64,000 nucleotides of DNA, taken from the NCBI RefSeq assembly GCF_006442205.1, contig NZ_VFVR01000001.1, positions 1,008,199 through 1,072,198 of the forward strand. Direction: 5' to 3'. The stretch comes from Mesorhizobium sp. B2-3-12 (GTDB lineage: Bacteria > Pseudomonadota > Alphaproteobacteria > Rhizobiales > Rhizobiaceae). Below the pieces are notes generated by a model. The model saw only the letters and a program-made list of their open reading frames with translations. It was not told the DNA's origin and did not search any database. The position numbers and the translations under genes are program-made. This document shows, one piece after another, positions 51,141-58,560 of this stretch. How positions within the stretch are numbered: the stretch's first letter is position 1; every line of letters begins with the position of its first letter.

Positions 51141-51556
51141 GGCCATCCCAGGTTCAGCGCCAGTATCTTTCCCGGCCCGTGCACGGCGGCGAACAGCAAT
51201 CCGGCAATGAAGGAAAAATGGTCGATGAAGAAGCCGAACTCGGCCTGGTTGCCGGCCCAGTGGCTGGGGCCGTGGAAGGCAAGGGCCAGGAACAGCACAT
51301 AGGCGGCCGCGACCAGGGCGGCCTGCGAGAAGAAGGCGCCGCTCAGCAAACACAGCACCAGCGCGACTTCCAGGATCGCCGCGCACCAGGCGAGGAAAAA
51401 CGGAAAAGGAAAGCCGGCGGCCGCGATATAGCCGGCCGTGGCCTCCATGCCCATGAACTTGAAGGTTACCGCCATCAGGAACACGCCGGCGAAGATCAGG
51501 CGGGCAATGAGAAGGGCCGCGGTCTGCCACGGCGATTGTGCGATTTGCGACGTCAT
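51128..51556 (-). CDS. DoxX-family membrane protein
   Basis: 142 residues with four hydrophobic segments and the DoxX pattern LLIARLIFAGVFLMAVTFKFMG, GFPFPFFLAWCAAILEVALVL and GFFIDHFSFIAGLLFAAVHGPG. DoxX-like proteins are small inner-membrane proteins, some linked to quinone or thiosulfate redox reactions. Its end lies in the tandem repeats, so the C-terminus may be variable. Confidence 0.85.
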   Translation of the reverse strand: MTSQIAQSPWQTAALLIARLIFAGVFLMAVTFKFMGMEATAGYIAAAGFPFPFFLAWCAAILEVALVLCLLSGAFFSQAALVAAAYVLFLALAFHGPSHWAGNQAEFGFFIDHFSFIAGLLFAAVHGPGKILALNLGWPGRA

Positions 51557-52101
51557 GCTTGTTCTCCAGCTTCATCTGCCCCAAGGACGCGCCGCCCAGC
51601 GCCGATCCGACATGTCGGGCGAAAATTCTTTCCCACCGCTCGAAGCTGGGACAAGACATGGCCAAGGCCTTGACCGTCGGCGCGCCGCAACTGGAGCTGG
51701 TCCGGGAGATCGCGCTTTCCCGGCAACCACCTTTAGAAATCCTCATGATCGCGAAACTTGTCGGTAACCTCAGGCGTGGTATTGTTAGCCGGGGCTAATG
51801 CACAGCTGTGTCTGGTGATGGGTAGGCAGGAATGGGCGCAAGCGTCAGGTTGGGGACGAGATCCTATCTCGTCCGGTCACCGGTACTGGAATGCAGCGGT
51901 TGCGGCGGCACCGGGCAGGTTTTCCAATGCCCGCGCTGGACAAGTTCCAACGGGCTTTGCTGCCCTGCGGGCACGCATCACCGTGGCTGTCCCGGCGCCA
52001 GCGCGCCTTGCGCCGAATGCGGCGACACCGATAGCGCCGAGCCGGTCCAGCCGTCGGCCTGATCGGCGGCCGGCCTTGTCGGGCCTGTCGGGGCATGCCA
52101 T
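51557..52101. other. Long intergenic region with a doubtful cysteine-rich reading frame
   Basis: No convincing gene. A plus-strand frame at 51832-52062 (76 codons) has eight Cys including CSGCGGTG and CAECGD, like a DnaJ-type zinc finger, but its start has no good ribosome site. Another short frame at 51658-51798 is not supported. Confidence 0.4.
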
Positions 52102-52126
52102 GGAACCAGCAGCGTCGATCGTTGTT
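52102..52126 (+). promoter_or_regulatory. Possible EcfG-type promoter: GGAAC-N16-TGTT
   Basis: One mismatch in the -10 part, 66 bases before the DUF3606 gene, a family often controlled by the general stress response. Confidence 0.35.
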
Positions 52127-52191
52127 ATGTCTGATCGCGGCATCGCGTGCCGGACAGGCACGCGACCATGCGGCTGAAAGAGAGGCCCGAT

Positions 52192-52371
52192 ATGCCCGAC
52201 GACAAATCCAAGACCAAACAGGACCGCAAGCTGGTCTCGAGCGAGGAGACCTACGAGGTCGCCGCCTTCGCGCGCAAATACGGCATTCCGCAAAGCGAGG
52301 CGCAGACCATCATCAAGCGCTACGGCCCGTCGCGCAAGAAGCTCGACAACCACATGGCCGCGCGCGGGTAG
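52192..52371 (+). CDS. DUF3606-like small protein
   Basis: 59 residues: MPDDKSKTKQDRKLVSSEE, then AAFARKYGIPQSEAQTIIKRYGPSRKKL. The layout (charged N-terminus, a helix-turn-helix-like YGIPQSEAQTII, a following VxKxG-type end) matches DUF3606 proteins of Rhizobiales and related groups. Function unknown. ATG after GAGGCCC. Weak EcfG match upstream. Confidence 0.75.
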   Translation: MPDDKSKTKQDRKLVSSEETYEVAAFARKYGIPQSEAQTIIKRYGPSRKKLDNHMAARG

Positions 52372-52596
52372 ACGGGCCGCGCGGCAACCATTTCGCTGGG
52401 ATGGGCGTTGAAGGGTGATGCTGCGGGCCGCGTCAACCGGGCCCGGCGGTACGGTGAACAGGATGTCTTTTTCCCGGTTTCTCATCCTGGCCAACGAAAT
52501 GGCAGACGAGCACCTGTCCCGCCCGGCCCGCGGCATGCCAAACTGGTGACGCCATGGCAATGGCGGAGCCGAACTGGCGAACGGAGGGCCTCGACC

Positions 52597-53040
52597 ATGT
52601 CCGAGACAACACGCAGGACCGGCAGCTGCCTGTGCGGCGGCGTGCATTTTGTCGTCACCGGCCAGCCGACGCGGGTCGGCCTCTGCCATTGCAAGGACTG
52701 CCGCAAGGCGGGCGGTTCGGTCTATTCGGCCTTTGCCATCTGGCCGCGCGGTGTCTTCGAGACGACGGGCGAGGTCGCCAGCTACGGCACGCGCAGCTTT
52801 TGCCCGACTTGCGGCAGCCGCGTCGCCTGGGTCGGCGAGGATGAGGTCGAGGTGATGCTCGGCAGCCTCGACATCGCACCGACGGATCTGACGCCGCGCT
52901 ACGAATTGTGGATCGGGCGGCGCGAAACCTGGCTCCATGCCTTGCCTGATGCCGAACAGTTCGAGCATGATCGGCCGCGGGCCGAAGGCACCGATCCGGC
53001 CGCGCCAAGACCGCTGTCCGACGCCGTCGCGCACGACTGA
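52597..53040 (+). CDS. GFA/CENP-V-family zinc protein
   Basis: 147 residues. The GFA zinc-binding pattern is complete: TGSCLCGGVHF, CHCKDCRKAGGS and FCPTCGSRVAW, with the C-terminal LGSLDIAPTDLTPRYELW. The family includes glutathione-dependent formaldehyde-activating enzyme and many members of other or unknown role. The start is MSETTRRTG, after GGAGGG. A GCAAC-N17-CGTT sequence near 52400 is a weak EcfG-like site. Confidence 0.88.
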   Translation: MSETTRRTGSCLCGGVHFVVTGQPTRVGLCHCKDCRKAGGSVYSAFAIWPRGVFETTGEVASYGTRSFCPTCGSRVAWVGEDEVEVMLGSLDIAPTDLTPRYELWIGRRETWLHALPDAEQFEHDRPRAEGTDPAAPRPLSDAVAHD

Positions 53041-53071
53041 AAACAAGATTGAAAATTGATCTCGCCGGCTG

Positions 53072-53096
53072 GGAACCCTGCCCTGTGGGCCACGTT
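53072..53096 (+). promoter_or_regulatory. EcfG-type promoter: GGAAC-N16-CGTT
   Basis: Perfect consensus match 60 bases before the start of the DUF982 gene pair. Confidence 0.6.
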
Positions 53097-53155
53097 GTCA
53101 GGCGCTTCCTCTGTGCATGTCACCATCTCGACACGCATGATTCTTGGAGACGACC

Positions 53156-53392
53156 GTGAACGACAAGATGTTTCCCCGACCGATCCGCCTGAAATTCGCC
53201 CCCGAGCGGGAGCGCGTGGTGCGCAGCGCCTGGGAGGGTCTCGAATGCCTCGGCGACTGGCCCGCCGGCCATGGCCGGCAATACCGCGCGGCCCTGCGCT
53301 CCTGCCGCGATGCGCTGGATGGCTGGACGCCGGCGGAAAAGGCGATGCGGGCGATGATCGACGCCGCGCGCGAAGCGCGCATCCTCCAATAG
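53156..53392 (+). CDS. DUF982-like protein
   Basis: 78 residues from a GTG start with GGAG seven bases upstream. The pattern VVRSAWEGLECLGDWPAGHGRQYRAALRSCRDALDGWTPAEKAMRAMIDAAREARI fits DUF982: an alpha/beta fold with WP and a conserved Cys. Function unknown; members are very numerous in rhizobia. It is the first of two tandem DUF982-like genes behind a strong EcfG promoter match. Confidence 0.7.
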   Translation: MNDKMFPRPIRLKFAPERERVVRSAWEGLECLGDWPAGHGRQYRAALRSCRDALDGWTPAEKAMRAMIDAAREARILQ

Positions 53393-53403
53393 CGGGACAC
53401 GAC

Positions 53404-53649
53404 ATGGGCGATCTGATGCTGTCGACACCGCTGCGGGTCAAGCCGCATGGCTCGGACACGATCCGTGAGGTGGCCACGCTTCAGGACGCCAGCGAAATCC
53501 TGATCGACTGGCCGCAGGCCAAGCGTGGCCCTTTCTACCAGACCGCGCGCGAAAAGGTTGAGGCGGCGCTGCAAAACAATGAAGGCGCGGCCCAGGCGCA
53601 GGAGGCCTTCACCGCGCTCTGCGATCACGCCGGCCTGCTGGTGCGCTAA
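53404..53649 (+). CDS. DUF982-like protein, second copy
   Basis: 81 residues. STPLRVKPHGSDTIREVATLQDASEILIDWPQAKRGPFYQTAREKVEAAL carries the DUF982 core (EVATLQDASEIL, WP, then a helical end with a Cys). It begins 11 bases after the first DUF982-like gene. Sequence divergence between the two is large, so the duplication is old. A terminator follows. Confidence 0.65.
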   Translation: MGDLMLSTPLRVKPHGSDTIREVATLQDASEILIDWPQAKRGPFYQTAREKVEAALQNNEGAAQAQEAFTALCDHAGLLVR

Positions 53650-53669
53650 CAGCTGTCAGCCATACCAAA

Positions 53670-53700
53670 CGAAAAGCAGGCGAAACTCGCCTGCTTTTCG
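53670..53700. terminator. Bidirectional Rho-independent terminator
   Basis: CGAAAAGCAGGCG and CGCCTGCTTTTCG around a five-base loop, between the DUF982 pair and the convergent small membrane peptide gene. Confidence 0.8.
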
Positions 53701-53717
53701 TCGTGACGCCGCTTCGA

Positions 53718-53852
53718 TCATTGCGTGGGCAGATCGCTGTCCACGATCGGATGCGAGGCCTCGAAGCCAAAATTCCTCGGTGCCATCAGCATCAGGACGA
53801 TCACGATGGCAATAGAGGCAAGCAACGTCGCGGTACTGGCAATATCTTTCAC
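53718..53852 (-). CDS. Small single-helix membrane peptide
   Basis: 44 residues from a GTG start with an AAGGAT site at good distance: one hydrophobic segment (ATLLASIAIVIVLMLM) and a short soluble tail (APRNFGFEASHPIVDSDLPTQ). No family known. It lies behind a perfect EcfG-type promoter match and ends at a shared terminator, which supports a real gene. Confidence 0.6.
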   Translation of the reverse strand: MKDIASTATLLASIAIVIVLMLMAPRNFGFEASHPIVDSDLPTQ

Positions 53853-53886
53853 GGCCCCATCCTTTCAGATCCAGTTCGTTGGCAGA

Positions 53887-53911
53887 AACGTTTCCTGATC
53901 TTCGAGGTTCC
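53887..53911 (-). promoter_or_regulatory. EcfG-type promoter: GGAAC-N16-CGTT
   Basis: Perfect consensus match on the minus strand, 35 bases before the small membrane peptide's start. Confidence 0.6.
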
Positions 53912-53943
53912 GCTGACGCAGCGACAATGTCGCCTGACCGTCT

Positions 53944-54240
53944 CTATTTCTTGGGCGGCTGAGCCGGCACTTCGCCCGGCTTGATGACCGGCGTCTTGCC
54001 TTCGTCGGGGGCCGGCGCGGCCATGCCCTGGTCGCCGGTGGCCGGCGGCTTCAGCACGCCGCCGCAATCGCTGAGCTTTTCGCTGAGGTCGCCGCCGCCG
54101 GACGGCTGCTTGGCGCCCTGATCGGTTTGTGCCCGGCACTTGTCGGCCTGCTGGTTCGGCGACTGCTGACCCGTCTGTGCCGCCGCCGGCACAGCCAGGG
54201 CCAGCATCGCGGCGCATGATGCAATGGCGAGAGGGTTCAT
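53944..54240 (-). CDS. Small secreted proline-rich protein
   Basis: 98 residues: signal peptide (MNPLAIASCAAMLALAVPAAA, before QTGQQSP), then a Gln/Asp/Gly/Pro-rich mature part with two Cys (DKCRAQ and SDCGGV) that could form one disulfide. The end is proline-rich (PAQPPKK). Function unknown. A CCAAC-N16-CGTT sequence at 54292-54316 on the minus strand is an imperfect EcfG-like site. Confidence 0.75.
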   Translation of the reverse strand: MNPLAIASCAAMLALAVPAAAQTGQQSPNQQADKCRAQTDQGAKQPSGGGDLSEKLSDCGGVLKPPATGDQGMAAPAPDEGKTPVIKPGEVPAQPPKK

Positions 54241-54347
54241 CTCGGCCTCCTTCGTTGAAGCCGCCCGCGGCGGCCTTCCCTTCACGAGGACAACGCCCGT
54301 GAGCCCAAAAGGTTGGCGATGGGTTTGGCCTGGGTTTGTCGAGAGGC

Positions 54348-54875
54348 TTACTCGCGGGGCCGGGCCGCGGCGGCCGGAGCGGCTTTCTTCTCGTCCTCCC
54401 CCGCAAGGCCGGCCCTGGGTTCGAGCCGGTGCAGAAGCCCCGCCACGACAAGCACGATCAGCGTGGCGAACCCGGCCACCTGCCAAAGGCCAAGGCCGCA
54501 GGCGACGCCGATCGCGCCCGCCAGCCACATCCCGGCGCCGGTCGTCAGCCCATGAACCTCGCCGCGCGAAAACAGGATCGAGCCGGCGGCGAGGAAGGCA
54601 ACGCCCGCCGTCACCGCCTCGACGACGCGGATCGGATCGACCTTGACGGAATCCTGCGCGAACATCGGCGCATGGATGATCTCGATCGTCAGTATGCCGA
54701 AGGTGGCGGCGGCGACGCAGATCAGGATATGCGTGCGCAGCCCGGCCGGCCGATTGCGCCATTCGCGCTCGAAGCCGATGGCCGCCCCGTAAAGCGTCGC
54801 CAGCAACAGCCGCGCCGCGACGACCGGAAACGAGGTGTAGGTGGGATGGCCGAATTCCTCGACGAGCTGTTCCAT
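54348..54875 (-). CDS. MgtC/SapB-family membrane protein
   Basis: 175 residues with four to five hydrophobic segments. The family core is clear: RLLLATLYGAAIGFEREWRNRPAGLRTHILICVAAATFGIL, then RVVEAVTAGVAFLAAGSILF and GLTTGAGMWLAGAIGVACGLG. MgtC-like proteins act in magnesium limitation or acid stress, sometimes by modulating ATP synthase. The C-terminal soluble tail of larger MgtC proteins is missing. A perfect EcfG promoter match lies upstream. Confidence 0.88.
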   Translation of the reverse strand: MEQLVEEFGHPTYTSFPVVAARLLLATLYGAAIGFEREWRNRPAGLRTHILICVAAATFGILTIEIIHAPMFAQDSVKVDPIRVVEAVTAGVAFLAAGSILFSRGEVHGLTTGAGMWLAGAIGVACGLGLWQVAGFATLIVLVVAGLLHRLEPRAGLAGEDEKKAAPAAAARPRE

Positions 54876-54904
54876 GATGTCCCTTTGACGATGAGAGACT
54901 TTCC

Positions 54905-54930
54905 AACGTAGGCGGTGGACCCGTGGTTCC
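54905..54930 (-). promoter_or_regulatory. EcfG-type promoter: GGAAC-N17-CGTT
   Basis: Perfect consensus match on the minus strand, about 30 bases before the MgtC-like start. Confidence 0.6.
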
Positions 54931-55026
54931 CCAGGATCGCCGTGGGCCGGCGCGAAGGCCGGCGCTTGCGCAAAAGAACTGCAACCAACCCCGTTCTCCA
55001 GCCGTTGCCCGTGCCGGAGGCCAGCC

Positions 55027-55929
55027 ATGTTCGAGCATATCCAGCCTATCGACGTCGACCTCGGCGAGGCCGGCATCTTCGTGCGCCGCGCCGGTGAGGG
55101 ACCCCCGGTGCTGCTGCTGCACGGCTTTCCGCAAACCCATCTCATGTGGCGCGACATCGCGCCGGCGCTCGCCGATCGTTTCACCGTCATCTGCGCCGAC
55201 CTGCGCGGCTACGGCCGCAGCACCTGTCCGCCATCGAGCGCCGATCATGCGCCCTATGCCAAGCGGGCCATGGCCTCCGACCTGGTGGCGATGATGGCCG
55301 GGCTCGGCCTCACCAGCTTCATGGTCGCCGGCCATGACCGGGGCGGCCGTGTCGCCTACCGCATGGCGCTCGACCATCCCGGCCGCGTCGCGAAACTCGC
55401 CGTGCTCGACATCGTGCCGACGGCGGACGCCTGGGACCGGGCCGACGACCGGCTGGCCCTTGGCTACTGGCCGTGGTCGCTGCTGGCGCAGCCCGAGCCC
55501 TTGCCGGAAACGATCCTGGCGGGCGCCGCCGAAGCCATCGTCGACAATGCGCTGGGCGGTTGGGGTTCGGCGCCCGATGTCTTCCCAGCCGGCATCCGCC
55601 AGGCCTATGTCGATGCCTTGCGCGACCCCGCCCATATCCACGCGATCTGCGAGGAATACCGGGCGGCCGCGACGATCGACCGCGAGCACGACCAAGCCGA
55701 CAAGACCGCCGGCCGGCGCATCGCCTGCCCGGTGCTGGCACTGTGGAGCGGGCAAGGCGCGCTCGCCGAATGGTATGCCGATGAAGGCGGACCGCTGGCG
55801 CTATGGCGAAGCTGGGCCGACGACGTGCGTGGCCGCGCTATGGCGGGCGGCCATTTCTTCCCCGAGGAAGCGCCGGGGCAAACGGCTGGCGCGCTGATCG
55901 ATTTCTTCGGCGAGGCTGGTGCCGGTTAG
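55027..55929 (+). CDS. Alpha/beta hydrolase, haloacetate-dehalogenase-like
   Basis: 300 residues. The oxyanion motif LLLHGFPQTHLMW, nucleophile elbow AGHDRGGRVAYR with Asp104, and a late GGHFFPEEAP with the catalytic His match haloacetate dehalogenases and epoxide hydrolases. Arg105 and Arg108, which bind the carboxylate in fluoroacetate dehalogenase, are present. The halide-pocket His-Trp pair reads Pro149-Trp150 here (GYWPWSLL), so fluoride release may be poor and another halo-acid or ester is possible. The start follows GGAGG. Confidence 0.85.
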   Translation: MFEHIQPIDVDLGEAGIFVRRAGEGPPVLLLHGFPQTHLMWRDIAPALADRFTVICADLRGYGRSTCPPSSADHAPYAKRAMASDLVAMMAGLGLTSFMVAGHDRGGRVAYRMALDHPGRVAKLAVLDIVPTADAWDRADDRLALGYWPWSLLAQPEPLPETILAGAAEAIVDNALGGWGSAPDVFPAGIRQAYVDALRDPAHIHAICEEYRAAATIDREHDQADKTAGRRIACPVLALWSGQGALAEWYADEGGPLALWRSWADDVRGRAMAGGHFFPEEAPGQTAGALIDFFGEAGAG

Positions 55930-55938
55930 CACCGCCGC

Positions 55939-56121
55939 TCAGCGGCCTGATGTGCGCGGCGTAGCCTCGCCGTCGGGTTGATCGGGCCGGAAAGGATCGG
56001 GTCTTTGCGGACAATCCTCGAAGCGATGGTCGCGGCCGCCGCAGAACGAACAGCACATCGCCTCGCGGCCCTCGCTGCCGGGCCACCATTGTGGTGTTTC
56101 GTAAGGCTTCCTACCATCCAT
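55939..56121 (-). CDS. Small CCHC zinc-knuckle protein
   Basis: 60 residues with a perfect CX2CX4HX4C zinc knuckle (CSFCGGRDHRFEDC), a WWPG motif before it and a charged proline-rich tail. Such knuckles bind single-stranded nucleic acid in other proteins. A shorter start at the Met just before CCSFC is also possible, with a GAGG upstream. Not recognised as a bacterial family. Convergent with the dehalogenase-like gene. Confidence 0.5.
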   Translation of the reverse strand: MDGRKPYETPQWWPGSEGREAMCCSFCGGRDHRFEDCPQRPDPFRPDQPDGEATPRTSGR

Positions 56122-56169
56122 GCCCAGCAATGCGCGACGCCCGATTTGGTTGCGCTCCGCCAGCGTCGC

Positions 56170-56194
56170 GGAACCAACGGACTTCAAAAGGGTT
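56170..56194 (+). promoter_or_regulatory. Possible EcfG-type promoter: GGAAC-N16-GGTT
   Basis: One mismatch in the -10 part, 72 bases before the small secreted protein at 56266. Confidence 0.35.
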
Positions 56195-56265
56195 GTGTGC
56201 CACAATGCAAGCGGCCGTTCAGGAAGAATCCGGACCGGCTTGGTGCGCAATCGAAGAGAACCGTC

Positions 56266-56562
56266 ATGTCCGCTCGTCCCCTGACCGTGCTGATGACCGT
56301 GGGCACCGTGCTGGCGGCGACCGGCCTGGCCGACGCCCGGCCCGACAGCCGCGCCATGGGCTGCGCCGAGATCCACGCCATGATTCAGGGCCGTCGCGCC
56401 GTGGTGCTGACCACCGGCCCCAACACCTATGACCGCTATGTCAGGCAGTTCGGCAATGAGTGCGACTGGCCCGAAGTGCCGATGTCGGCCTACATTCCGT
56501 CCCGCGACGGCGACTGCCCGGTCTATCGCTGCGAAGAGCCGGTCAACAATTTCCCGAATTGA
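56266..56562 (+). CDS. Small secreted protein with four cysteines
   Basis: 98 residues: signal peptide (MSARPLTVLMTVGTVLAATG, cleavage near ADARP) and a mature part with MGCAEIHAMIQGRRAVVLTTGPNTYDRYV, NECDWP and DCPVYRCEEP. Four Cys suggest two disulfides in the periplasm. Similar small cysteine-bearing periplasmic proteins are common in Rhizobiales; function unknown. Confidence 0.75.
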   Translation: MSARPLTVLMTVGTVLAATGLADARPDSRAMGCAEIHAMIQGRRAVVLTTGPNTYDRYVRQFGNECDWPEVPMSAYIPSRDGDCPVYRCEEPVNNFPN

Positions 56563-56597
56563 CCGCAAGCTGCCTGGGCGCCATAAGGTGCCGGCTT

Positions 56598-56671
56598 TCC
56601 CGCTTCGTCTAATGGTAGGACAGCGCCCTTTGAAGGCGTGAATCGTGGTTCGAGCCCATGAGCGGGAACCA
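56598..56671 (+). tRNA. tRNA-Gln (anticodon TTG)
   Basis: 74 bases with encoded CCA. Acceptor TCCCGCT pairs with AGCGGGA; D arm GTC/GAC; anticodon stem GCGCC with GGCGT around CTTTGAA (anticodon TTG); T arm CGTGG with CCATG around TTCGAGC. All stems form, with G-T wobbles in the anticodon and T stems. No duplicated 3' end was seen nearby, so no sign of an integrated island. Confidence 0.92.
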
Positions 56672-56707
56672 ACCAGTCATGGATACCATCGCGTTCGGTC
56701 CCGGCAT

Positions 56708-56732
56708 GAAACCTTGCGGCCCCTTGCACGTT
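56708..56732 (+). promoter_or_regulatory. EcfG-type promoter variant: GAAAC-N16-CGTT
   Basis: One mismatch in the -35 part, 26 bases before the gene at 56758. The same variant precedes the gene at 57162. Confidence 0.4.
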
Positions 56733-56757
56733 CACTATCGGCCAACAGGAGAGTTTC

Positions 56758-57048
56758 ATGGATCCGGCAACCGCGGCGGTAATGGTCATGCTTTCATGCA
56801 ACGCATCCCAGTGTCGGCCCATGGATTCGCGCCCGGTCGTCTATGCCTCGATCGAGGAATGCCAGGCGGCCCTCCAGGCCAGATTGGCACCGTGGCCGAA
56901 CGGCGAAATGGTCGGCCGATGCAAGCAGGTCGACCGGACGGCGACCGGATCGATCCCGCCTGAAGGATATGCCGTGGTCCAAGTCACGCGTGGCGTCGGC
57001 AGCGATGCGGCCACCACCAGCTATTTCGTTCAGAGAGCCAGGGACTAG
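56758..57048 (+). CDS. Small protein of unknown function
   Basis: 96 residues; ATG after AGGAGAG. The N-terminus (MDPATAAVMVMLSCNASQC) is weakly hydrophobic and may be an export signal. Three or four Cys (CNASQC, EECQA, GRCKQ) and a GYAVVQVTRGVGSD strand suggest a small disulfide-bearing protein. The family was not recognised. Confidence 0.65.
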   Translation: MDPATAAVMVMLSCNASQCRPMDSRPVVYASIEECQAALQARLAPWPNGEMVGRCKQVDRTATGSIPPEGYAVVQVTRGVGSDAATTSYFVQRARD

Positions 57049-57100
57049 ACGCTCCGCCGCTTGGCGAGCCGGCTGGCTCCCCGGCGTGACCCGCCCTCCT

Positions 57101-57125
57101 GAAACCATTTCGGCGACCCCGCGTT
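57101..57125 (+). promoter_or_regulatory. EcfG-type promoter variant: GAAAC-N16-CGTT
   Basis: One mismatch in the -35 part, 37 bases before the gene at 57162. Confidence 0.4.
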
Positions 57126-57161
57126 GACGACCGGGGCACCGCCAGACACAGGAGACATTCC

Positions 57162-57368
57162 ATGACCGTCAACTGCCGCATATCCATCGACAACCGGCCG
57201 GACGCCACCAACGTCACCTTCCAGGCGGTGCCGCGCATTGGCGAAAGTGTTTCTCTGTCGGTCGACGGAAGCCCCCAGGACCTGCGGGTCTCGCGTGTCG
57301 TGCATGTCCCCAACGGTGGACTGGAAGGTGCCGCGATCATCGTCGAGGTGACGACCAACATCCTCTAG
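57162..57368 (+). CDS. Small beta-rich protein of unknown function
   Basis: 68 residues; ATG after AGGAGAC. Predicted mostly strands (NCRISIDNR, NVTFQAVPRIGESVSLSV, LRVSRVVHVP, GAAIIVEVTT). No signal peptide. Similar compact proteins are common in rhizobial genomes but have no assigned role. Confidence 0.65.
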   Translation: MTVNCRISIDNRPDATNVTFQAVPRIGESVSLSVDGSPQDLRVSRVVHVPNGGLEGAAIIVEVTTNIL

Positions 57369-57394
57369 GCGCTGTTTCGGTCGCCCCAGGAGGC

Positions 57395-58483
57395 TTACGC
57401 CCCAGTCGTTTTCTGTATGCCGAAACCCGGCGAAACGTCGTCGGCCTCGCTGCCGGTCTGCGGCACGATGATGGATGCCAAGGGCGCGTTCAGCCGCCAT
57501 TCCAGATGGCCGGGCGACCGCTCCAGCGTGGCCGAGCCGCCCAGCGACTGCGGCGTCACGCGCTGCAGCACGACGGTGCCGAACCCCTTGCGCGTGGTCT
57601 CGTCGCGCCTGTCGCCGGGATGCGGCGTCGATGTCTCTTTCCAGATCAACTGAAACTCGCGCGCCGAGCCGATGGTCCAGGTGATCTCCACCCGCCCGCT
57701 ATCGCTGCCGAGCGCGCCATATTTGGAGGAATTCGTGCCAAGTTCATGGAAGGCCATGCCGAGATTCTGCACCGCGTTCGACTGCAGCGTCAGCACCGGC
57801 CCGGAGAGCAGGATCTGCTCCTCGCGGCCAAAGGGCTTGAGATGTTCCTGGATCAGGTCGAACAGGCTCGCCCCCGCCCATTCCGTGGTGACCAGCAGAT
57901 CATGCGAGCGCGACAGCGCCATGATGCGGGCGCGGATGAGTTCCTCGAATTCCTTGGGATCGTTCGAACGCTTGCTGGTCTCCCTGACCATCGACAGGAT
58001 GACGGCGAACTGGTTCTTGACGCGATGGTTGACCTCGCGCATCAGCAGCCTGATCCGGCGCTCGCTCTCCTTGGCGGCGGAGATGTCGCGGGCGATCTTG
58101 GAGGCGCCGATGATCTCGCCATGGGCGTTCCTGATCGGCGAGACCGTCAGCGAGACGGAAATCAGCGCGCCGTCCTTGCGCCTTCGCACCGTCTCGTAGC
58201 TCGCCACGCGGTCGCCGCTGCGGACCTTGGCGATGATCTCGGTCTCCTCGCTCTTGAGATGATCGGGAATGAGCATGAGGATGGACTGACCGACCGCTTC
58301 CTCGGCGCTGTAGCCGAACATGCGTTCAGCCGCCAGGTTCCACGTCTTTATGACGCTGTTCAGATCCTTGCTGATGATGGCGTCGAATGAGGAATCGACG
58401 ATAGCGCCCAACCGGGCATCGGCGCTCGCGCTCAACCGCCCCTGCTCTTCATTGTCGGCGGCCGGCACCAGCAAGTCCTTCAT
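57395..58483 (-). CDS. PAS-domain HWE-family histidine kinase
   Basis: 362 residues. A PAS domain (~25-145: IVDSSFDAIISKDLNSVIKTWN, MFGYSAEEAVGQ) precedes the kinase. The H-box is REVNHRVKNQFAVILSMV with the phosphorylated His; the N-box is FHELGTNSSKYGAL; a WKET motif and the GFGTVVLQR G-box follow, the HWE layout. No membrane segment, so a soluble sensor. HWE kinases often feed the PhyR-NepR-EcfG stress cascade. No response regulator is adjacent. It sits among genes with EcfG-like promoters. Confidence 0.9.
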   Translation of the reverse strand: MKDLLVPAADNEEQGRLSASADARLGAIVDSSFDAIISKDLNSVIKTWNLAAERMFGYSAEEAVGQSILMLIPDHLKSEETEIIAKVRSGDRVASYETVRRRKDGALISVSLTVSPIRNAHGEIIGASKIARDISAAKESERRIRLLMREVNHRVKNQFAVILSMVRETSKRSNDPKEFEELIRARIMALSRSHDLLVTTEWAGASLFDLIQEHLKPFGREEQILLSGPVLTLQSNAVQNLGMAFHELGTNSSKYGALGSDSGRVEITWTIGSAREFQLIWKETSTPHPGDRRDETTRKGFGTVVLQRVTPQSLGGSATLERSPGHLEWRLNAPLASIIVPQTGSEADDVSPGFGIQKTTGA

Positions 58484-58560
58484 GATCACCTAGCTAGCGT
58501 GCAAAAGAATCAAGGCAAGTGCCTGGGAGACCCAAGCATGCGGGGACATAGGTAAAAGCG

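Noticed and set aside
53944..55755. A 603-codon minus-strand protein spanning two genes
   Set aside because: It joins the frame opposite the hydrolase to the small secreted protein. The MgtC gene and the hydrolase gene on this stretch have clear motifs.
56598..56671. tRNA-Gln as the edge of an integrated island
   Set aside because: No integrase and no second copy of the tRNA 3' end were seen nearby.
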